DNA from: Chromatiaceae bacterium
GTDB lineage: Bacteria; Pseudomonadota; Gammaproteobacteria; Chromatiales; Chromatiaceae
Assembly (NCBI GenBank): GCA_024235395.1
Contig: JACKMK010000003.1
Location: 62,001-126,000 of the forward strand
Direction: 5' to 3'
DNA: 64,000 nucleotides
Shown here: one piece after another, positions 17,157-25,355 of the stretch
Position numbering within the stretch: the first letter of the stretch is position 1
Layout of the letters: the number at the start of each line of letters is the position of its first letter
Translations under genes and position numbers: made by a program
The notes under the pieces: model-generated
What the model saw: only the letters and a program-made list of their open reading frames with translations
What the model was told of the DNA's origin: nothing
Databases searched by the model: none

Positions 17157-17507
17157 ATGCATTTCAAACTGCTGATCGCTTTCGTCAACGACGACAAGAC
17201 CGATGCCGTGCTCAAGGCGGCCCGCAACGCCGGTGCCACCGGCGCGACCGTGATCAACAACGCTCGCGGCGAGGGCCTGGTCGAGGCGAAGACCTTTTTC
17301 GGCTTGTCTCTGGACACCCAGCGCGACATGCTGATGTTCCTGGTCGAGGAACACCTCGCGCGCCACATCCTGGAAGGCATTGCCGACGCGGGCGAATTCG
17401 ACTCCAAACCCGGTTCGGGCATCGCCATTCAGATCGACGTCGAAGACGCCGTTGGGGTGACCGCGCAGGTTGCCAAACTCCATGAAATTGTTGAGGAAGA
17501 ACTATGA
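17157..17507 (+). CDS. PII-like nitrogen-regulatory family protein
   Basis: 116 residues with the PII trimer fold signature: MHFKLLIAFVNDDKTDAVLKAARNAGATGATVINNARGEG in the N-terminal half. GSGIAIQIDVEDAVGV stands at the position of the family's C-terminal nucleotide-binding strand. The T-loop region (GLVEAKTFFGLSLDTQRDMLMFLVEE) lacks the tyrosine that is uridylylated in GlnB/GlnK, so control by GlnD is unlikely. It should bind adenine nucleotides and act on the DUF1538 membrane protein, as GlnK does on AmtB; this is inference from linkage. It starts three bases after the DUF1538 stop codon and overlaps the CBS gene by four bases (ATGA). Confidence 0.85.
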   Translation: MHFKLLIAFVNDDKTDAVLKAARNAGATGATVINNARGEGLVEAKTFFGLSLDTQRDMLMFLVEEHLARHILEGIADAGEFDSKPGSGIAIQIDVEDAVGVTAQVAKLHEIVEEEL

Positions 17508-17914
17508 CCGGCCCCGAAGTGGTGCGCGTGCGCGACGTGATGAAGACCCAATTCGACACGGTCGACGGCCTCGCGACCGTCGCGGATGCGTTGAGCAGTA
17601 TGAAACACATCGACACCAAGGCGCTGATCGTACGCAAGCGCAACGACGACGATGAATTTGGCATCGTCGAACTGGAGGACATCGCGACCGACGTGCTGGC
17701 CCGCAATCGTGCCCCCGACCGGGTCAACATCTACGAGATCATGCACAAGCCGCTGATAGGTGTGGATCCGGCGATGGACATTCGCTATTGCGCCAGGCTG
17801 TTCGAACGCTATCACCTGAACCGCGCAGCCGTGGTCGAAAATCGCCAGGTGATCGGTATCGTGAGTTACGCCGATATCGTCATCAAGGGAATGAAATCGC
17901 TGGTAAGCGAATAG
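17504..17914 (+). CDS. CBS-pair domain protein
   Basis: 136 residues made of two CBS motifs (about 8-65 and 75-132): VRDVMKTQFDTVDGLATVADALSSM and IYEIMHKPLIGVDPAMDIRYCARLF, each followed by a GIVELEDIA / GIVSYADIV strand-helix. CBS pairs bind AMP, ATP or SAM and report energy state. No catalytic domain is attached. It is translationally coupled (ATGA) to the PII-like gene, forming a three-gene operon with the DUF1538 membrane protein. This probably means double nucleotide control of transport. Confidence 0.88.
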   Translation: MTGPEVVRVRDVMKTQFDTVDGLATVADALSSMKHIDTKALIVRKRNDDDEFGIVELEDIATDVLARNRAPDRVNIYEIMHKPLIGVDPAMDIRYCARLFERYHLNRAAVVENRQVIGIVSYADIVIKGMKSLVSE

Positions 17915-17917
17915 GCG

Positions 17918-17935
17918 CGACCGCAAAAGCGGTCG
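17918..17935. terminator. Hairpin between convergent CBS-domain gene and bcp
   Basis: CGACCGC and GCGGTCG enclose an AAAA loop three bases after the CBS-domain gene's stop. There is no T-run, so it may be an intrinsic terminator of the weak kind or an RNA-stabilising 3' hairpin. Confidence 0.4.
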
Positions 17936-17953
17936 ACCACACGGTGCATCTGT

Positions 17954-18415
17954 TTACAGCGAGCGCACGATCTCGAGCACGTGTTCTGCGTGGCCCTTGG
18001 GTTTCACGTCGTACATGGCCTCGCGGATGCGCCCTTGCGCATCGACCACGAAGGTCGAGCGGACTATGCCCATCTTTTTCTCACCGTTCTTTTCCTTTTC
18101 CTGCCACACACCGTAGGCGTCGCACAGTTGACCATCGACGTCTGCGAGCAGGCGGATATTGATGCCGTACTTGTCGCGAAAGGCGCCATGGCTCGCGCAG
18201 TTGTCTTTGCTCACCCCGATCACCGACACACCGCGTTGTTCAAACTCATCCATCAGTTCGGTGAACTCCAGGGCCTCCATGGTGCAGCCAGGCGTATCGT
18301 CCTTCGGGTAGAAATAGATCACGTAGGGTTTCCCGACGAGGCTCGCGGAATCCGCTATCGCCATATCGGCATCCGGCAGCTCAAATTCCGGCGCGGTATC
18401 GCCTGTCTTCAACAT
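17954..18415 (-). CDS. bcp: Thioredoxin-dependent peroxiredoxin of the Bcp/PrxQ group
   Basis: 153 residues, usual Bcp length. The peroxidatic Cys44 lies in YFYPKDDTPGCTMEALEF, with the family Thr41 and a later Arg (VRSTFVVD). In E. coli Bcp a resolving Cys is five residues on (CxxxxC); here that position is Leu49. Cys73 (KDNCASH) and Cys97 (QLCDAYG) remain and one may take over, or the enzyme works as a 1-Cys peroxidase. It reduces hydrogen peroxide and organic hydroperoxides in the cytoplasm. Preceded by a purine-rich SD (GAGGGGGGG) and a plausible sigma-70 promoter. Confidence 0.92.
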   Translation of the reverse strand: MLKTGDTAPEFELPDADMAIADSASLVGKPYVIYFYPKDDTPGCTMEALEFTELMDEFEQRGVSVIGVSKDNCASHGAFRDKYGINIRLLADVDGQLCDAYGVWQEKEKNGEKKMGIVRSTFVVDAQGRIREAMYDVKPKGHAEHVLEIVRSL

Positions 18416-18451
18416 AGCCCCCCCTCTCTCTAATTGTTCTGTCCGTGGCCG

Positions 18452-18480
18452 AATTTATGTCGCATGCCGACACCCGTCAA
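18452..18480 (-). promoter_or_regulatory. Candidate sigma-70 promoter of bcp
   Basis: On the minus strand TTGACG (18475-18480) is followed after 17 bases by TAAATT (18452-18457), about 36 bases before the bcp ATG. The -35 is near perfect, the -10 is moderate. Confidence 0.5.
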
Positions 18481-20558
18481 CCTTGCACCGGGCCCGCACC
18501 GGTCAGTGCGGCCAGCACACCAAACAGGCTTTGCTCGAGCGCACGCCCGCCCTGTATCGCATACCGCCGACAGACCGATGCGACGGAATGGCACTGTAGT
18601 CGCCATGCGAGCAGTGGCGCCAACGCGTCGGTCGCGGCAACGCCGTCCGCGGCGATATGCAGCAGTGCCCGCCACAGCACGCCGGCGGCCGTCTCGACCG
18701 GCCGCACACCGATCGCGATACGTCGCAGCGTCTCCAGATCATCGGCCGACAAGGTCAGGTCTTCGCAGTTACGGCCACGCAACAGGTCCGCGGCCAGGCC
18801 CGCGTCCAGCTGTGCGTGAATCGCGCCCAGCGACCACGGCAGATCCGCGCGAAAGCATCGTGCCGCCTCCGCGCTCAACGCCTGTCCAGGCTCGCTCAAT
18901 CCGCGCAACATGAACAGCGTGTGTGCGGCGCTCGCCGGATCGATCCGCACCCCCAATCGTGCCGGCGCGAAGCCGAGCGCATCCCAGAATGCGAACAGCG
19001 GCGCGTCGGCGGCGAACGCGCAACCGAGCAGGTCGTAGTGCAGAGATCCGGCCCGGGCCGCCGCGGCTTCGAGCAGGGCACGGGCGATGCCCTGGCGACG
19101 GCGCTGGGGGTGTACAGCGATGCGTTGTATGCGCAACACCTTTTGTGCGAGTACGGCATCTATTCCCGCATGCACCGCCAGCGATTGCGGCAGCAGGTGC
19201 CCGCGCGGGCGGCGCGCACCATTCAACACCTGTTGCGCCATCGACGCATCGAATCCGCCTTCGGTGACGCATTGCAGCACCCCGACGACGGCGCCTTCGG
19301 CACGCGCTATCCAGATGGACACGTCCGGGTTGTCGAGCAGCTGGCGCAGGTCCGAGGGGCGCGTCTGGTAGTGCGCGTTCACCAGCAGACCGAACACCGC
19401 GCGCAACAGCGACTCACTGGCGAGGAGATCGGTGGGGCCGAGCACGTCGATGACCGGGGCCACGGCCGGAGGCGACTCGTCGAGTTCGACATCCAGCAGG
19501 AATCCGGCATGGGTCGCGGCCTCCAGCGGGTCATCGGCCGGCCAACGTGCCGGCATCGTGAGGTGCAACGCGCGCCAGTGTGGCATGCGCCGGTCGAGCA
19601 GCGCGCGAAAGCGCAATTCGAATCCGCGCCCACTGCCTTCGTAGCCATGCACCGTGGTGGCGAACACCAGGCGGTTGGCCCGCTCGAGCAGGTCGCCGAG
19701 CACCGCGACCGGCAGTGCCGCCGCCTCGTCGACGATCACCAGGCCGGGCGCGTCGTGCTCGCCATCGACCAGGTCCACCGGCACGCAGAAGCGCAGCTCG
19801 CCATCGCCGATCGCCAGGTCCGCGACCCCGTGAAACGCGATGCCGGCATGTGCCGCGGCATGCCGGAACAGCGTCGCTGCCGCCGCCCGGTGCGGGGCGA
19901 CCACACTGACCCGCGGCAGGCCATCGAGCAGCAGGCGCGCCGCAGCGATCCCCAGCGCGGTCGACTTGCCACGCCCGCGGTCCGCGGTCAGCAACAGCGG
20001 TCGGCGTGCATGGCCGTGCGCCACGCGTTCGATCGCCGCGACCACCGCCCGCTGTTCGTCGTGCAGCGCGAAACCACCGTCGTCGTCAACTGGTGCCAGG
20101 CGCACACGCAGCGTTTCGCCCGGCGACCAGAGACGGACCGCCGGGTGGTCGCCCCAGATGCGCGCCAGCCGCTCGAGGAAGTACCCGTGCATCGCGTCGG
20201 GCAGGTGCGGGTAGGCGGCGAAACGGCGTCGGTCGGGATCGGCAAAGCCGGCCCATCCGCCCAGCGGGGGGGCCAGCAGGACGCAGTCGCCGCCGCCGCG
20301 CAACATACCCAGCGCGGCGGCGAACGCGTCCGGATGGAAACCGTCGAACGCGTTGTACACCAGCAGCCGGCACTCGTCCCCGAGACGCTGCAGGACCTCG
20401 CTCGGCCCGACCGCGTCGATCCCCTCGGGCGCCTGCCGGGCGATCCACAGCACCCCCGCGCGGACGTCCGGCAACTGCGCGGCCAGCCACGCCTCGCTGA
20501 CCCGCGGCTCAGCGCATGCCACCACCAGACGGCGGGGCAGCGCCGTTATTCGAGCCAA
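18477..20558 (-). CDS. tmcA: tRNA(Met) cytidine acetyltransferase TmcA
   Basis: 693 residues, typical TmcA length. The N-terminal third is the DUF1726 domain; an RNA-helicase-like ATPase follows with Walker A TADRGRGKST (about 190) and Walker B VIVDEAAALPV, plus the TTVHGYEGSGRGF motif shared with Kre33/NAT10. A GNAT acetyltransferase region has the acetyl-CoA loop RIQRIAVHPQRRRQGIARALL. It uses ATP and acetyl-CoA to make N4-acetylcytidine at the wobble base of elongator tRNA-Met. The start overlaps the end of an unknown gene by 13 bases, so the two are probably translated together. Confidence 0.95.
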   Translation of the reverse strand: MARITALPRRLVVACAEPRVSEAWLAAQLPDVRAGVLWIARQAPEGIDAVGPSEVLQRLGDECRLLVYNAFDGFHPDAFAAALGMLRGGGDCVLLAPPLGGWAGFADPDRRRFAAYPHLPDAMHGYFLERLARIWGDHPAVRLWSPGETLRVRLAPVDDDGGFALHDEQRAVVAAIERVAHGHARRPLLLTADRGRGKSTALGIAAARLLLDGLPRVSVVAPHRAAAATLFRHAAAHAGIAFHGVADLAIGDGELRFCVPVDLVDGEHDAPGLVIVDEAAALPVAVLGDLLERANRLVFATTVHGYEGSGRGFELRFRALLDRRMPHWRALHLTMPARWPADDPLEAATHAGFLLDVELDESPPAVAPVIDVLGPTDLLASESLLRAVFGLLVNAHYQTRPSDLRQLLDNPDVSIWIARAEGAVVGVLQCVTEGGFDASMAQQVLNGARRPRGHLLPQSLAVHAGIDAVLAQKVLRIQRIAVHPQRRRQGIARALLEAAAARAGSLHYDLLGCAFAADAPLFAFWDALGFAPARLGVRIDPASAAHTLFMLRGLSEPGQALSAEAARCFRADLPWSLGAIHAQLDAGLAADLLRGRNCEDLTLSADDLETLRRIAIGVRPVETAAGVLWRALLHIAADGVAATDALAPLLAWRLQCHSVASVCRRYAIQGGRALEQSLFGVLAALTGAGPVQG

Positions 20559-21415
20559 AGGAAGGGTTCCTCGTAATGCGCGACGCTGGAACGGGATGCC
20601 TGCATCCTCGCCTGTACGCGTGCGACCCTGATCAGGTCCTCGTCGATGGTCTTTGGATACAGGCGGAACAGGCGCGCGAGCACGCCAGCCCGCTGGGCAG
20701 CCGCACGTTCGAGGCTGCCGCGTTCGCTGTCACTGAGGTGCTGCAATTGAAGCAGCGCCGGTGACCACCAGTCGATGAAGGCACGTGCCAGGGTTCGCTG
20801 CCGGGGTTCCGGCCAGTCGGTGGTCAACAGCAGGCGCGGGAAATACTGCGGCGGATGGTACCGCTGTTCAGGGTCGCGGCCACCACCCTGGTCGTCGCGT
20901 TCGAACCACAGGCCGCGCGGACGCGGCCCGGCGCGCCGGATCAGCATCTGCTCGAGTTCCGCCAGCCCGGCGAACTCGTCACGCGCGGCCTTGCCCGGCA
21001 ACCAGTTCGGCGGCTCCGCCGGCGGTACCGGCTCATCCGCCAACAGGCTGTCGAGCAGTATCAGAGGGCGGCCGCTGAGTCCGTCGACCAGCCAATATTC
21101 CATGCGGTCGTGGAGCGGAAACGGCGCCTGTCCGGCAAACGCCTCGAGGGCGCCGATCAGCGGCTGCCCGATACGCTCGATCAGGCTGCCCGCGGCGGTG
21201 CCGCGCACGACCGCGCGACGCAGCCCGGTGGCCGTCGACCAGGTACCGAACCGCACCTCGGACAGACCGGAATGCGCGAGGATATCGGGATGCGCCGCAT
21301 ACAGCACCCAGTGGCGCCCGTCGACGCTCTCCGCCTCGCCGGCGCCGACCCGGATCATCTGCAGCACGCCCTGGAACGGAGCCATGATGCGACGCGCGAA
21401 ACACTCGACGATCAT
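20546..21415 (-). CDS. Conserved-looking protein of unknown function upstream of tmcA
   Basis: 289 residues from ATG 21415 (MIVECFARRIMAPFQGVLQ); an ATG six codons upstream (21433) is possible. I do not recognise a family. Visible traits: soluble, no signal sequence or membrane helix, Trp- and Arg-rich, with a central RPRGLWFERDD stretch. It also has PPQYFPRLLLTTDWPEPRQRTLARAFIDWW and a C-terminal helical part ending in YEEPFLWLE. Codon use and GC pattern match neighbours, and it overlaps tmcA by 13 bases, so it is a real gene and possibly linked to tRNA modification. That last point rests on position only. Confidence 0.7.
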   Translation of the reverse strand: MIVECFARRIMAPFQGVLQMIRVGAGEAESVDGRHWVLYAAHPDILAHSGLSEVRFGTWSTATGLRRAVVRGTAAGSLIERIGQPLIGALEAFAGQAPFPLHDRMEYWLVDGLSGRPLILLDSLLADEPVPPAEPPNWLPGKAARDEFAGLAELEQMLIRRAGPRPRGLWFERDDQGGGRDPEQRYHPPQYFPRLLLTTDWPEPRQRTLARAFIDWWSPALLQLQHLSDSERGSLERAAAQRAGVLARLFRLYPKTIDEDLIRVARVQARMQASRSSVAHYEEPFLWLE

Positions 21416-21541
21416 CGCCACGTCTCCGCCCATGCGGGCGACCTCGCCGCTGACGCGGGTCGGTCACCCAATGGCCCTGTTGCCGTATCGCCGCCGCGCG
21501 GGCCGGCCCTCGTCAAACCGGATCTCCCCAAATCGCCTCGC

Positions 21542-24019
21542 CTACCCTGAGTTAAGCACTCGCAGCGGCGGTACGCCAAGCAGACGGCGGGTCGCCAGCC
21601 AGCCGACCACCGCGACCACCAGGGTCCCGGCGACAATGCCGATCCACCAGGCGGTCGCGCTCAGGGTGCCGGGCAGGTCGAACAGCTGCACCGCGATCAG
21701 GTATCCGGCGGTACTCGCCAGCAGGGCACCCAGCAACCCGCCGATCAGGCCCAGTACCCCGAACTCGGTCAGCACTGCAGCCAACAGCCAGCGCCGCGAC
21801 GCACCCAGGGTGCGCATCACCGCGACCTCGCGGGCGCGCTCGTCGCGGGTCACCTGGGTCGCGGCAAAGGTCACCAGCCCGGCCGCGAGCAGCGTGAACA
21901 GGAACACCATCTCGACCGCCAGCGCACCACGTTCCATGATATCCCGGACCTGTTCGAGGATCGGTCGCACGTCGATCACCGACACTGCCGGGAAACGCTG
22001 GGTCAGTTCGAGGGTCAGGCCTTCGCTGTGTTGATCGATGTACAGGCTGGTCAGGTAGGTCAACGGCAGCCCCGCACCCATCGCCGGCGTCCCGACAACG
22101 AAGAAGTTGACGTTGAATGAATCCCAGGACACCGAGCGCAGACTGGTCACCGGCGCCTGCACCCTGAGCCCGGCGACCTCGAACGTCAGCATGTCGCCCA
22201 AACGGATACCGAGGCGATCGGCGATGCCCTGCTCGACGGAGAACTGCGGGGCCGCGTCGCGACCGGACCACCAGGCACCCTGCAGCACGCGGTTGTCGCT
22301 CTGCATCGTCGCGCTGAAACCGAGATTGAACTCGCGCGCTGCCAGCCGACGCGCACGCAGATCATCGTACGACTCCGGGTCCATGTCGCTGCCGTTGATC
22401 GCGACCAGGCGGGCACGCGTGGTCGCATACAGACCGGAATTCGGGATCGCACGCCGGTCGAGCAGCTGCTGCAGCGCCTCTCGCTCATCCGGCTGCAGGT
22501 TGATCAGAAAGTTGTTCGGTGCCTGGGGCGGCAGACTGCCGCGCCAGGTGTCGACGATATCGATCCGCACCACGGTCAGCAGCAACAGCAAGGTGATACC
22601 GAGACCGAAACCGCTCAGTTGCAGCAACGTCAATCCGGGGTAACGGGTCAGCGCCGCGAGCCCGAACGCCGCACTGCCGCCGGTGCGGCGCAACGGGGCG
22701 ATCAGCGCCAGCAACCCGCGCCCGGCGAGCATCAGCGCCACCAGGCTGACCAGCAGCGCGAGCGCCATGCCGACCGCAAGGCGCATGTCCCGCACCTGCC
22801 ACGCGATCAATGCGAAAAAGGCCAGTCCGGCCAACGACCATACCGCCCAACTGGCCAGCCCCGGCGCATCGAGCTCGCGGCGCAGCACCCGCAGCGGTGG
22901 CACCCGCCCGATGCGCAGCAGGGTCGGCAGCGCGAAGCCGATCGTCATTCCCAGACCGAACAACACGCCGACCAGCACCGGGCGCATGCCGGGTGGCGGC
23001 AATGCCTCCCCGAACCAGTCCCCGAGCAGCATGACCAGCGCCTGCTGCCCGAGCAGGCCACCCAGACTGCCCAGCAAGGTCGCGAGCAACACCGCCACGG
23101 TCAACCTTCCGAAGTGCCAGCGCAGCACGGCCGCACCGCTCATCCCCAGCGTACGCAGCACCGCGGCACCGTCGAGTGCACGATCCACGTACCGCCGCGC
23201 CGCCAGCACGATCGCCACACCGGCCAACAGGCTCGCACAGAGTGCCGCAAGACTCAGGAAACGGCGCGCACGCTCGAGCGCGGTGCGCAGCTCCGGGCGT
23301 GCGTTCTCCAGATCGGCGATCTCGGCACCGCGCGGCAACCGCTCGCTCAGCCAGTCGCGCATCTCGGCCACGGCGCGCGGTTCGCCGGCCAACAGCAGGC
23401 GATACTTCACCCGGCTGGCAGGTCCGAGCAGGCCGCTGCGCTGGGCATCCGCGTAGTGGATCATCAGGCGCGGTGCGAGCTGAAACAGGTTGCCACCGCG
23501 GTCCGGCTCGTCGACCAGCAGACCGGCCGCGTCCAGATGCAGTTCGCCGAGCGCGATCTCGGCGCTGCCGATCGTTACACCGAGGCGATCACGCAGGCGC
23601 CCCTCCAGCCACGCCTCGCCGACCGACGGCGGCCGGTCGGTTCGCTCGCCGCCGGCACGCTCGACCTGCAGCCGGCCGCGCAATGGATACGCGGGCTCGA
23701 CGGCCTTGACCTGTACCAGCTGCGGCCGGCCGTTGGCGATGATGACGCTCGGAAAGGTCACGGTGCGCGCACGCGCGAGGCCGAGTTGGTCGGCGCGCGC
23801 CAGCCAGCTCAACGGTACCGGTTCGCCGTGCTCGACCACGAGGTCCGCCGCGAGCAGCGCGGCGCCCTGCGCGACCAGCGCGCGTTCGACGCGGTCTGCG
23901 AAGAAGGCGACCGAGGTCAGCGCAGCGACAGCGACCAGCACCGCGGCGAGCAACAGACGCAAGCCCGGATCGCGCAGCGCCGCGTACCAGGCCCGCGGTC
24001 CCCATTGCGTGGACTTCAT
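21542..24019 (-). CDS. ybbP: ABC transporter permease of the YbbP/FtsX-MacB type
   Basis: 825 residues with the two-times-FtsX layout of E. coli YbbP: an N-terminal helix (LLLAAVLVAVAALTSVAFFA) and a large periplasmic domain (about 45-235). A first membrane set (FLSLAALCASLLAGVAIVLAARRY), a central helix group, a second periplasmic domain and a final FtsX set (MVFLFTLLAAGLVTFAATQV) ending in ATRRLLGVPPLRVL follow. It is probably a mechanotransmission type of ABC protein acting on envelope lipids or lipoproteins rather than a classical importer. The ATG at 24019 overlaps the ATPase stop (ATGA); an in-frame start 48 bases upstream would lie inside the ATPase gene and is less likely. Confidence 0.92.
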   Translation of the reverse strand: MKSTQWGPRAWYAALRDPGLRLLLAAVLVAVAALTSVAFFADRVERALVAQGAALLAADLVVEHGEPVPLSWLARADQLGLARARTVTFPSVIIANGRPQLVQVKAVEPAYPLRGRLQVERAGGERTDRPPSVGEAWLEGRLRDRLGVTIGSAEIALGELHLDAAGLLVDEPDRGGNLFQLAPRLMIHYADAQRSGLLGPASRVKYRLLLAGEPRAVAEMRDWLSERLPRGAEIADLENARPELRTALERARRFLSLAALCASLLAGVAIVLAARRYVDRALDGAAVLRTLGMSGAAVLRWHFGRLTVAVLLATLLGSLGGLLGQQALVMLLGDWFGEALPPPGMRPVLVGVLFGLGMTIGFALPTLLRIGRVPPLRVLRRELDAPGLASWAVWSLAGLAFFALIAWQVRDMRLAVGMALALLVSLVALMLAGRGLLALIAPLRRTGGSAAFGLAALTRYPGLTLLQLSGFGLGITLLLLLTVVRIDIVDTWRGSLPPQAPNNFLINLQPDEREALQQLLDRRAIPNSGLYATTRARLVAINGSDMDPESYDDLRARRLAAREFNLGFSATMQSDNRVLQGAWWSGRDAAPQFSVEQGIADRLGIRLGDMLTFEVAGLRVQAPVTSLRSVSWDSFNVNFFVVGTPAMGAGLPLTYLTSLYIDQHSEGLTLELTQRFPAVSVIDVRPILEQVRDIMERGALAVEMVFLFTLLAAGLVTFAATQVTRDERAREVAVMRTLGASRRWLLAAVLTEFGVLGLIGGLLGALLASTAGYLIAVQLFDLPGTLSATAWWIGIVAGTLVVAVVGWLATRRLLGVPPLRVLNSG

Positions 24020-24699
24020 GCCGCGTCCTGCAGTCGACCGGCCTCGAGTCTCAGCACGCGGTCGCAACGATCCGCCAACGCCTGATCATGCGTGACCAGC
24101 AGCAGGGTACTGCCGGCGCGGTCGCGCAGATCGAACAGCAGTTCGATGATGCGCCGGCCGCTGTCGGCGTCCAGATTGCCGGTCGGCTCGTCGGCGAACA
24201 GCAGCAGCGGCTCGCCGGCGAATGCCCGCGCCAAAGCCACCCGCTGCTGCTCGCCACCGGACAACTGACGCGGCAGGTGGGCGAGACGCTCACCCAGTCC
24301 GACATCGCGCAACAGACGCTCGGCCTGGGCGCGGGCGTCCGGTGTGCGTCCGATCTGCAGCGGCAGGGCGACATTCTCAAGAGCGGTCATGCCCGGCAGC
24401 AGCTGAAACGACTGGAACACGAATCCGACCTGCCCGGCGCGCAACGCCGCCCGTGCATCCTCGTCGAGCGCGGCGAGATCCTCGCCGAGCAACTCCACCC
24501 GCCCATCGGTCGGTAGATCGAGACCGGCCAGCAGCCCCAGCAGGGTCGATTTGCCCGATCCGGACGGCCCGAGGATGGCGACAGCCTCGCCGGCGTTGAC
24601 CTGCAGGTCGATCGCCGAGAGGATGTCGAGATCGCGGCCGTCCGCCATGCTCACCCGTTTGCCCAAAGCCGTTGCCGAAATGCGAACCCTGCTATGCAT
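24016..24699 (-). CDS. ybbA: ABC transporter ATPase, YbbA-like (LolD/MacB class)
   Basis: 227 residues. Walker A GPSGSGKST (about 45), Q-loop FVFQSFQLLPGM, signature LSGGEQQRVALARAF, Walker B LLFADEPTGNLD, and H-loop VTHD are all present. It powers the YbbP permease encoded immediately after it (ATGA overlap). It is divergent from tesA, the same arrangement as tesA-ybbA-ybbP in E. coli. The chosen ATG lies 20 bases inside tesA on the other strand; a Met 17 codons in would remove the overlap but cut the first beta strand. Confidence 0.93.
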   Translation of the reverse strand: MHSRVRISATALGKRVSMADGRDLDILSAIDLQVNAGEAVAILGPSGSGKSTLLGLLAGLDLPTDGRVELLGEDLAALDEDARAALRAGQVGFVFQSFQLLPGMTALENVALPLQIGRTPDARAQAERLLRDVGLGERLAHLPRQLSGGEQQRVALARAFAGEPLLLFADEPTGNLDADSGRRIIELLFDLRDRAGSTLLLVTHDQALADRCDRVLRLEAGRLQDAA

Positions 24700-25303
24700 C
24701 TTTCTGTCTGTCGGTATCTGTCTGTTGTCGGCGGCCGCGTCGGCGACGCCGAAGATCGTCGTGCTCGGCGACAGCCTGAGTTCGGCCTATGGTATCGAGC
24801 AACGCCAGGGCTGGGTGGCCCTGTTGCAGCAGCGATTGCAGGCAGAGGGCCATGGCCACGAGGTGGTCAACGCCAGCATCACCGGCGACACGACCCGTGG
24901 CGGCCTGACCCGCCTTCCCGCCACGCTGGAACGCGAGCGTCCTGCTGTCCTGATCATCGAGCTCGGCGGCAACGACGGACTGCGCGGCCTCGGCCTCGAA
25001 CAGACCCGCGACAACCTGCAGGAGATGATCGCCATGGGGCGTTCGGCCGGTGCCCGCCTGTTGCTGCTCGGCGTCCGCCTACCGCAGAACTATGGCAGGG
25101 ACTATGGTGAGAAGTTCCACCGCATCTACCTGGATCTGGCCGGGCAGCACGGCGTCGCGCTGGTACCCTTCTTTCTCGCCGGGGTCGCCGAGACCCGCGC
25201 CATGATGCAGCCGGATGGCATTCACCCGGGCGCCGAGGCGCAACCGCGAATACTCGACAACATCTGGCCACAACTCGTCCCGCTGCTGCAGCCTGGCGAG
25301 TGA
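24680..25303 (+). CDS. tesA: Periplasmic SGNH esterase/thioesterase TesA
   Basis: 207 residues: signal peptide MRTLLCIFLSVGICLLSAAASA, then SGNH/GDSL blocks with nucleophile Ser in VVLGDSLSSAYG, Gly in ASITGDTT, Asn in ELGGNDGLRG, and Asp/His pair in DGIHPGAEAQ. It hydrolyses acyl-CoA thioesters, aryl and lysophospholipid esters in the periplasm (TesA/ApeA/PldC of E. coli). The first ATG giving a signal sequence is 24680, which overlaps the divergent ybbA start by 20 bases. A hairpin follows the stop directly. Confidence 0.93.
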   Translation: MRTLLCIFLSVGICLLSAAASATPKIVVLGDSLSSAYGIEQRQGWVALLQQRLQAEGHGHEVVNASITGDTTRGGLTRLPATLERERPAVLIIELGGNDGLRGLGLEQTRDNLQEMIAMGRSAGARLLLLGVRLPQNYGRDYGEKFHRIYLDLAGQHGVALVPFFLAGVAETRAMMQPDGIHPGAEAQPRILDNIWPQLVPLLQPGE

Positions 25304-25330
25304 AAAAAATCCCGCCGATAAGGCGGGATT
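25303..25330 (-). terminator. Intrinsic terminator between tesA and soxB
   Basis: Arms AATCCCGCC and GGCGGGATT (25308-25330) enclose GATAA; on the minus strand the stem runs into seven Ts, so it ends soxB transcription. On the plus strand it sits right after the tesA stop but lacks a T-run there. Confidence 0.85.
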
Positions 25331-25355
25331 CTCGTGCCGCGTGGCCTGCCGCTGT

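Noticed and set aside
16329..17507. A longer frame that would make a 392-residue PII fusion protein
   Set aside because: The first 276 codons overlap the DUF1538 gene in another frame and are Arg-rich; the PII-like start at ATG 17157 gives the normal size.
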